This document shows positions 58,385-64,000 of a stretch of DNA of 64,000 nucleotides, piece by piece (position 1 is the stretch's first letter; every line of letters begins with the position of its first letter). Under the pieces are notes generated by a model. The model had not been told where the DNA came from. It made no database searches and saw only the letters and a program-made list of their open reading frames with translations. Source of the DNA: Methylobacterium hispanicum (GTDB taxonomy: Bacteria; Pseudomonadota; Alphaproteobacteria; Rhizobiales; Beijerinckiaceae); the NCBI RefSeq assembly GCF_022179285.1, contig NZ_BPQO01000001.1, forward strand, positions 186,001-250,000, written 5' to 3'. The translations under genes were made by a program, and so were the position numbers.

Positions 58385-58795
58385 ATGATCGACGTCCGCT
58401 GCATCTGCGCCATCGGCCAGCGGGGCCAGCTCGGCCTCAACGGGCACCTGCCCTGGGAGGGCAACACCGACCCGCTCTTCGTGGAGGACGTGACGCGCTT
58501 CTTCGCGCTGACGATGGGTCACGTGCTGATCGCCGGCCCGAAGACGGTGGCCTCTGTGCCCGAATTCGCCTTCAAGGACCGCACCATCGACGTGATCCGC
58601 TCGCACGAGGATCCGGAAGCGGTGCTGAAGCGCTACCCGGGCCGGCGCATCTTCGTGGGCGGCGGCATCGCGGTCTGGAACGTCTACGCGCAGTACATCC
58701 AGCACTGGGACATCACGCGCCTGCCCTACGACGGCGAGGCCGACCGCTGGTTCGACCCGGCCTGGCTTGTGGGCGGGGCTCTGCGGACGCCTTAG
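58385..58795 (+). CDS. dmrA: Dihydromethanopterin reductase DmrA (DHFR-like)
   Basis: A 136-residue DHFR-fold protein beginning with IDVRCICAIGQRGQLGLNGHLPWEG, the DHFR-type N-terminal strand and loop, and containing FVGGGIAVWN, the DHFR GG-NADPH motif. It is shorter than normal folate DHFRs (about 160 residues), as is DmrA of Methylobacterium extorquens, which reduces dihydromethanopterin to tetrahydromethanopterin. I assign dmrA from size, motif pattern and the organism type; a divergent folate DHFR cannot be excluded without comparison. It is the strongest single pointer to a C1-metabolising methylotroph here. Confidence 0.7.
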   Translation: MIDVRCICAIGQRGQLGLNGHLPWEGNTDPLFVEDVTRFFALTMGHVLIAGPKTVASVPEFAFKDRTIDVIRSHEDPEAVLKRYPGRRIFVGGGIAVWNVYAQYIQHWDITRLPYDGEADRWFDPAWLVGGALRTP

Positions 58796-58849
58796 CGGCA
58801 CCTTTGTGGCGCTTCGGGAGTTGATGCGCACGCGTCCCCGAGGGTCACA

Positions 58850-59989
58850 ATGCGTTCAGCGTCCTTCCGCTTCGGCATCGAGGAAGAGTATTTTCTGGCC
58901 GATGCCGAGACCCGAGGCACGCCCCGCCGGTCGGTGAAGCCGTTCCACACGGAGGTTGCCGAGCGCCTGCCCGAGACCGGGCGCGAGCTGCTGCAATGCC
59001 AGGTTGAGGTCTGCACGCCGCCGGTGACCGAGTTCGGCGCCGCGCGGGAGAGCCTCGCCCGGCAGCGCGCGGCGCTCGCCGACGTCGCGGCCGCGCACGA
59101 ACTCCTCGTCTTCGCCGCCGGCACGCACCCGGTCGCCGACTGGGCCCGGCAATTGCCGACCAAGGGCGATCGCTACCGCGGCATTCTGCGCGACGTCGGC
59201 CTCGCCGGCCGGCGCAGCCTGATCTGCGGCATGCACGTCCATGTCGAGGTTCCGGATCCGGACGCACGCATCGACCTGATGAACCGGCTGCTGCCGTTCC
59301 AGCCCCTGCTCTTCGCGCTCTCGGCCTCCTCGCCCTTCTGGCAGGGCAAGCCCACGGGGCTCACCGCCTACCGGCTCAGCGCCTTCGGCGAACTGCCCCG
59401 CACCGGCCTCCCCGAGCTGTTCCCGGGACCGGAGGCCTACGCCCGCTACGTCCGCATCATGGAGCGTGCCGGCTCGATCCAGGATCCGAGCTTCCTGTGG
59501 TGGTCGCTCCGGCCCTCGATCAAGTTCCCGACCCTGGAGCTGCGCATCGCCGATTCCTGCACGCGGCTGGAGGATGCGCTGGCCATCGCCGCCCTGTTCC
59601 GCTGTCTCGTGCGCCTCGTGGTGCGGAGGCCCGACCTGAATGCCGGTCTCGACGGCGTCTCGCGTGCGCTCGCCGAGGAGAACCTGTGGCGGGCCCAGCG
59701 CAGCGGCATCGGGGCCGAGCTGATCGACGAGGCGCGGGAGGAGGCGCTTCCTTATGGGCAAGCCCTCGACGCGCTGCTCGACCTGATCGCCGAGGACGCG
59801 GCCGCGCTCGGCTGCGCCGAGGAGGCGGCGCGCGCCCGCACCATCCTCGCCGACGGCACCAGCGCGGATGCGCAGATCGCCGCCTTCGAAGCCGCCCGCG
59901 AGCAGGGACTGACCAACCGTCAGGCCCTCGACGCGGTGGTGGACTGGCTGGCCGCGACGAGCCGCGGCCAGACCCCGGGACGCCCCTGA
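58850..59989 (+). CDS. GCS2-type carboxylate-amine ligase (YbdK family)
   Basis: A 379-residue member of the glutamate-cysteine ligase type 2 superfamily. FGIEEEYFLAD is the family's conserved N-terminal Mg/ATP-binding segment, followed by CQVEVCTP and GMHVHVEV. E. coli YbdK has weak glutamate-cysteine ligase activity; the natural product of most members is unknown. The stop codon (59987-59989) directly abuts the convergent der stop at 59990. Confidence 0.88.
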   Translation: MRSASFRFGIEEEYFLADAETRGTPRRSVKPFHTEVAERLPETGRELLQCQVEVCTPPVTEFGAARESLARQRAALADVAAAHELLVFAAGTHPVADWARQLPTKGDRYRGILRDVGLAGRRSLICGMHVHVEVPDPDARIDLMNRLLPFQPLLFALSASSPFWQGKPTGLTAYRLSAFGELPRTGLPELFPGPEAYARYVRIMERAGSIQDPSFLWWSLRPSIKFPTLELRIADSCTRLEDALAIAALFRCLVRLVVRRPDLNAGLDGVSRALAEENLWRAQRSGIGAELIDEAREEALPYGQALDALLDLIAEDAAALGCAEEAARARTILADGTSADAQIAAFEAAREQGLTNRQALDAVVDWLAATSRGQTPGRP

Positions 59990-61342
59990 TCAGCGCTTGT
60001 CGAACGGGTTCTCGGACGTCCGCAAGGATAGCCGGATCGGCGTGCCCGGCAGGTCGAAGGCCTCGCGTAGGCCGTTGACGAGATAGCGGGTGTAGGATTT
60101 CGGCAGGGCGTTGAGCTGGTTGCCGAACAGCGCGAAGTGCGGCGGACGGCTCTTCACCTGGGTGGCGTAGCGGATCTTGATGCGCCGGCCGGAGACCGCG
60201 GGCGGCGGGTTGCGGCTGGTCGCCTCGGAGAGCCAGTCGTTGATCCGCGAGGTTGAGACGCGCCGGTCCCAGACCTCGGAGGCCTGGACCACGGCCTCCA
60301 TCAGCTTGTCGATACCATTGCCGGCAAGCCCCGAGAGCGGCACCACCGAGACGCCGCGGACCTGCGGCAGCAGGCGGGTGCAGTCCTCGCGCAGGGTCTT
60401 CAGCAGGCCCGGCTGGTCGGCGACGAGGTCCCACTTGTTGAGGCCGATGACGAGTGCCCGGCCCTCGCTCTCGACGAGATCGACGATGGTGAGATCCTGC
60501 TTCTCGAACGGGATCGTGGCGTCGAGGAGCACCACCACCACCTCTGCGAAGCGCACGGCGCGCAGGCCGTCCGAGACCGCGAGCTTCTCCAGCTTGTCGT
60601 CGATGCGGGCGCGGCGGCGCATGCCGGCCGTGTCGTGCAGCTTGATCCGGCGCCCGCGCCATTCCCAATCGAGCGAGATCGAGTCGCGGGTGATGCCCGC
60701 CTCGGGACCGACGAGCAGGCGGTCCTCGCCGAGCATCCGGTTGATCAGGGTCGATTTGCCGGCGTTCGGGCGGCCGACGATGGCGACGCGCAAGGGACGG
60801 CCGCCGGGCGCGTCCGCGTCGTCGTCCTCCATATCCGGGTCCGGCTTCGGCAGCGCATCCCTCAGCGCCTCGTGCAGCTCGCCCAGGCCCTCGCCGTGCT
60901 CGGCCGAGAACGGGATCGGGTCGCCGAGGCCGAGGCGGAAGGCATCGTAGGCCCCGGCGAGCCCGCCGCCGCCTTCCGCCTTGTTGGCGATGAGGATGAC
61001 CTGCACGCCGGAGCGGCGCACCAGTTCGGCGAAGGGCTGGTCGGCCGGCAGCACGCCCGCGCGGGCGTCGATGACGAACAGCACCACGTCGGCGGCGAGG
61101 ATCGCGGCCTCGGTCTGCATGCGCATGCGGCCGGTCAGCGAATCCTCGTCGGCCTCCTCGAGCCCCGCCGTGTCGATGATGCGGAACGCCAGGCCGCCGA
61201 ACTGCACGTCCCCCTCCCGCCGGTCGCGTGTGACGCCGGGACGGTCGTCCACCAGGGCGAGCTTGCGGCCGATCAGGCGGTTGAACAGGGTCGACTTGCC
61301 GACATTCGGCCGGCCGACGATCGCGACGGTCGGCAAATCCAT
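59990..61342 (-). CDS. der: GTPase Der (EngA)
   Basis: A 450-residue tandem-GTPase ribosome assembly factor. Two G domains each have a P-loop (GRPNVGKST and GRPNAGKST), DTAG, and NK(A/W)D-type G4 (NKAE-like in the first, NKWD in the second); a C-terminal KH-like domain (about 350-435) contacts rRNA. An acidic linker of about ten residues separates the G domains. It is essential for 50S biogenesis. Confidence 0.97.
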   Translation of the reverse strand: MDLPTVAIVGRPNVGKSTLFNRLIGRKLALVDDRPGVTRDRREGDVQFGGLAFRIIDTAGLEEADEDSLTGRMRMQTEAAILAADVVLFVIDARAGVLPADQPFAELVRRSGVQVILIANKAEGGGGLAGAYDAFRLGLGDPIPFSAEHGEGLGELHEALRDALPKPDPDMEDDDADAPGGRPLRVAIVGRPNAGKSTLINRMLGEDRLLVGPEAGITRDSISLDWEWRGRRIKLHDTAGMRRRARIDDKLEKLAVSDGLRAVRFAEVVVVLLDATIPFEKQDLTIVDLVESEGRALVIGLNKWDLVADQPGLLKTLREDCTRLLPQVRGVSVVPLSGLAGNGIDKLMEAVVQASEVWDRRVSTSRINDWLSEATSRNPPPAVSGRRIKIRYATQVKSRPPHFALFGNQLNALPKSYTRYLVNGLREAFDLPGTPIRLSLRTSENPFDKR

Positions 61343-61499
61343 GGGGTCTCTCGTATCGTTCGTCCCTCGCGGGGACGGCTGCGTGCCCGCGAGTGCTCCA
61401 ATGAAGGCGCCGCCGGCCCGGGCGTCGAACGGCCCGGGACGACGGCGTGTGTGACTGATCCTTACACCAAGTCGCTCAGGCGCTTGGTACGAAAAGATC

Positions 61500-62207
61500 T
61501 CAGCGCGTCGGCGGGGGCGGCGCGGCGGGCTCGGCCTTGGCCTCGGTCACCGTCACGGGGCCGCCTGCCACGAGGGCCACGTAGACCTCGATGCGCTGGC
61601 GCAGGCCCTGCGGCGTCTCGGGGTCGGCGTTGAGCTGGTCGAACCAGCGCCCCGCCTCATCGTACTGGCCGCGCCGGAGCGCGGAGAGGCCCAGCATCTC
61701 GCGGGCGGTGTGGCGGAAGGGCGAGCCGGCGGCGAGGCTCTGGAGGCTCGCCAGCGCGGGCGCCGGATCGGGCAGGTCGATGCGCAGCAGCGCGGCGCGC
61801 AGGCGCGCGAGATCGCGCAGGCCCTCGCCGACCGCCGAATCGGCGGCGATCCTGTCGAACTCGGCCGCGCCCTTGGCCGGGTCGGCCTTGCCGGCCTCGG
61901 TGGCGGCGCGGATGCGCGCGAGCAGGCGGTAGCCCGCCGGGCCCTGCGCCTCCAGGTCGTCGAAGATCTTGTCGGCCTCCTGAGCCTTGCCGTCGCGGGC
62001 GAGGCGGTTGGCCCGGTCGAACTGCTCGGAGGCGGCCTCCGCGGCCGAGCGTTGCGCGCTCTGCCAGTAGCGCCAGCCGCCGACGCCGGCCACGACGAGG
62101 ATCGCCAGCGCGATGATCACGCCGCTGTAGCGCCGCCAGATGTTGGCGACCTGATCCCGGCGATAGTCCTCGTTGACCTCGCGGATGAACTCGTTGTTCT
62201 CAGCCAT
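61500..62207 (-). CDS. YfgM-like TPR membrane protein
   Basis: A 235-residue protein with a short cytoplasmic N-terminus ([19 protein letters not shown]), one transmembrane helix (about 28-46) and a periplasmic all-helical domain with TPR-like repeats (for example [13 protein letters not shown]). It matches the YfgM/TPR_21 family; E. coli YfgM is linked to the Sec translocon and periplasmic chaperones. ATG 62207 is preferred over upstream starts. It lies upstream of der, as in many proteobacteria, but here bamB, usually between them, is missing. Confidence 0.82.
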   Translation of the reverse strand: MAENNEFIREVNEDYRRDQVANIWRRYSGVIIALAILVVAGVGGWRYWQSAQRSAAEAASEQFDRANRLARDGKAQEADKIFDDLEAQGPAGYRLLARIRAATEAGKADPAKGAAEFDRIAADSAVGEGLRDLARLRAALLRIDLPDPAPALASLQSLAAGSPFRHTAREMLGLSALRRGQYDEAGRWFDQLNADPETPQGLRQRIEVYVALVAGGPVTVTEAKAEPAAPPPPTR

Positions 62208-62302
62208 TCGTCCCCGGTCCGCGGCGTGCCGCGGGCCACCTCGCATCCGTCAGGGCCACGCGCCTAGCACGTTGTTCGGGGATTGGCGACCGGCCCCTCG
62301 CT

Positions 62303-62908
62303 TCAGGCCTGCCCCGGCCAAACGGCGACGCCGATGAGCCAGGGATGGAGCCAGCGGGCGAAGACGAACCACGCCGCGACGCCGATCGCCACGGCCAGCC
62401 CGTCGTTGCGCCAGCCGGCCGGGGCGGCCTGCCCGCCGTGCTGGCTCGCCACCGCGCCGGCCGGCACACCGCGGCGCTTCACGCTGATGCGGTCAATCAC
62501 CGCCCAGGCGAGGAAGGCGGCGAACAGCACGATCGAGCCGAGATCGCCGTTGGCGAGGAGATGTGCGGTCGCCCAGATCTTCACGGCGAGCAGCATCGGG
62601 TGCTTGGCGAACGCACGGATCCGACCCGGCAGGTAGGCCGAGGCCATCACCACGAAGGCCAGCAGCACGAGGATCAGGGCGAGGTGGCGGGTGAAGACCG
62701 GCGGGTTCCAGACCGGGATGTAGCCGGTCGCCCGGTAATGGCCGTAGCCGACCCCGATCAGCACGAGCCCCAGCACCGAGACCAGGGTGTAGCCGAGCTT
62801 GTACTTCGCCTCGCCGACGCGGCCCACCAGTTCGGCCCGGCGCGCCCGGGCCATCGAGAAGGAGTGGGTGCCGAGAAACAGCACGAGGCCGAGGATCATG
62901 ATCAGCAT
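62303..62908 (-). CDS. NnrU family membrane protein
   Basis: A 201-residue protein with about five or six transmembrane helices. It starts with LVLFLGTHSFSMARA, the NnrU hallmark, and has the FAKHPMLLAVKIWATAHLLANGD motif. NnrU was found beside denitrification genes in Rhodobacter/Paracoccus, and relatives are linked to isoprenoid/carotenoid or nitrogen-oxide metabolism; no such genes are adjacent. It also resembles the methanethiol S-methyltransferase/isoprenylcysteine-methyltransferase-like fold group. Confidence 0.85.
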   Translation of the reverse strand: MLIMILGLVLFLGTHSFSMARARRAELVGRVGEAKYKLGYTLVSVLGLVLIGVGYGHYRATGYIPVWNPPVFTRHLALILVLLAFVVMASAYLPGRIRAFAKHPMLLAVKIWATAHLLANGDLGSIVLFAAFLAWAVIDRISVKRRGVPAGAVASQHGGQAAPAGWRNDGLAVAIGVAAWFVFARWLHPWLIGVAVWPGQA

Positions 62909-63053
62909 GGGCGGGGTCTCGGGGGAATCTCGCGGGCTGTGGAGGGGCGCGGCGCGCTCAAGCTCCTTGTAACGGTTCCGGTCTGAAAGTCCTGCGGATT
63001 GTCGGGCCGGGCGGCCCGCGCGGCGGCCTGCCGCGGCTCACCGGAGAACCGCG

Positions 63054-64000
63054 ATGCGCGCGCCCGCATTCCTGGCCCTAGCGCTTCTCGGCGCCCCCGC
63101 CGCGGCCGAGCCGGCCGGGCCGCCGCTGTCGAGCCTGACGCTGGTGGGGCCGCCGATGGCGATGTTCCGGGCGCCGCGCGACGCCTGCGACGGCGTGGAC
63201 CTGCCCGACGCGCCCCTGCGCGCCTTCCGGGACGCGACGGGAGCGGTGGTGGCGTTCGGCCTGCACCACCGCAACCGGGCGTTGCGCGGACCCGACCTCG
63301 ACCGCCTGAAGATCGACTGCGCGGTGGTGCTCGAATCCGGCCACAGGCCGGACCCGGCGCTCTACGACGACCGCTCCTGGATCACCGCCACCTGGACGGA
63401 GGATGGGCGCAACGTCGCCGCCCTCCTCCACCACGAGTACCACGCTGACGCGCATCCGGGCCGCTGCCAGGCGCAGAGCCTGATGCCTTGCTGGTACAAC
63501 ACGGTGACGGCCGCCGCCTCGCGCGACGGTGGACGCAGCTTCGGTCGGGCCGCGCCGCCGGTGGTGGTCGCTGCCCCGCCCTTCACCCAGGATATCGACC
63601 AGACCCGGCACCGGGGCTTCTTCAACCCCTCGAACATCCTCGGGGACGGGCGCTGGCGCTACGCGCTCGTCGCCACCACCGGCTGGGACCGGCCCGGCAG
63701 CGATCAGGCGGCGGGCGTCTGCCTGTTCCGCAGCGACGATCCGGCCGACCCGCGGCGCTGGCGCGCCTGGACGGGGGGCGGCTTCGCCGCCGCCTTCCCG
63801 GATCCCTACCGGATCCGAGTCAGGCTCCCCGACACCTGCCGACCGGTCGGGCCGTTTCCCGGCCCGGTCGGGGCGGTGGTGCGCCACCGCGGCAGTGGCA
63901 CCTACGTCGCGGTCTTCATGGCGGCGGCGGGCGGCGACTTCCCCCGATCCGGTTTCTACTGGACGAGTTCGCGCGACCTGATCGCCTGGGACCGCCCGCG
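63054..64000 (+). CDS. Secreted protein of unknown function, possible beta-propeller (incomplete at window end)
   Basis: An open frame of 315 codons running off the end of the window, with a signal peptide (1-19, AFLALALLGAPAAAEP). The start is ATG 63054 with GGAG about 9 bases upstream. The mature part has recurring beta-like segments such as RYALVATTGWD, GVCLFRSDDPADPRRWRAW and GTYVAVFMAA, ending each with Trp/Asp turns, reminiscent of glycosyl-hydrolase-type five-bladed propellers (GH43/sialidase-like). HHEYHADAHPGRC is a His-rich stretch of interest. No family is named with confidence, and the C-terminus is unseen. Confidence 0.6.
   Translation, partial: MRAPAFLALALLGAPAAAEPAGPPLSSLTLVGPPMAMFRAPRDACDGVDLPDAPLRAFRDATGAVVAFGLHHRNRALRGPDLDRLKIDCAVVLESGHRPDPALYDDRSWITATWTEDGRNVAALLHHEYHADAHPGRCQAQSLMPCWYNTVTAAASRDGGRSFGRAAPPVVVAAPPFTQDIDQTRHRGFFNPSNILGDGRWRYALVATTGWDRPGSDQAAGVCLFRSDDPADPRRWRAWTGGGFAAAFPDPYRIRVRLPDTCRPVGPFPGPVGAVVRHRGSGTYVAVFMAAAGGDFPRSGFYWTSSRDLIAWDRP

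Overview
The window is high-GC alphaproteobacterial chromosome, most consistent with Methylobacterium/Methylorubrum (Hyphomicrobiales). The evidence is a dihydromethanopterin-reductase-like gene (dmrA, 58385-58795), which points to tetrahydromethanopterin-based one-carbon metabolism; a stand-alone F0 ATP synthase operon with split b and b' subunits (atpI-B-E-F'-F); an RpoH-type sigma factor; and PleC/DivJ-like PAS sensor kinases. No tools were run: calls rest on reading the sequence and on knowledge of the families.

Layout. (1) 1-4240 is accessory DNA: a small secreted protein, a serine recombinase with a possible resolution site, a putative PD-(D/E)XK-fold protein, a HEPN-like protein with an R-x4-H motif, a small phasin-like gene, and a frameshifted relic of a large serine recombinase. 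(2) 4241-13928 is a coherent catabolic locus. A minus-strand operon carries a solute-binding protein, LivH, a fused LivM-LivG, LivF, a cyclase-family hydrolase and an amidase; a divergent LysR regulator and a hydantoinase/dihydropyrimidinase follow. A palindrome sits between the divergent units. The likely job is uptake and hydrolysis of a cyclic amide or ureide. (3) 14047-19030 holds a di-heme cytochrome c protein, a DUF2254 membrane protein, gene relics, palindromes, tRNA-Glu(CTC) and a partial tRNA copy. (4) 19122-27051 is core: an RluD-like pseudouridine synthase, rpoH, purA and pepN. (5) 27222-37884 has two membrane PAS histidine kinases, a secreted protein with a papain-like Gln/Cys/His/Asn arrangement, a peptidoglycan-binding protein, a DUF1491 protein, an isolated flhA and two small envelope/stress genes. 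(6) 38063-44533 has the F0 operon with a good promoter, a DsbA-like thioredoxin, a UPF0104/LPG-synthase-type membrane protein and leuC. (7) 44759-62908 is mostly housekeeping: a 2-hydroxyacid dehydrogenase overlapping a double Inh-domain protein, cytochrome b561, a glutathione peroxidase, rpsF-rpsR-DUF2232-rplI, dnaB, alr (apparently without a canonical start codon), radA, cvpA, purF, an SDR, dmrA, a GCS2-type ligase, der, a TPR membrane protein and an NnrU-family protein. The window ends inside a secreted protein of unknown function.

The most interesting points are the HEPN/nuclease-like genes next to recombinases, the LysR-controlled transporter-plus-hydrolase cluster with its LivMG fusion, the papain-like secreted protein between two developmental-type kinases, the non-canonical start of alr, and several palindromes near promoters.
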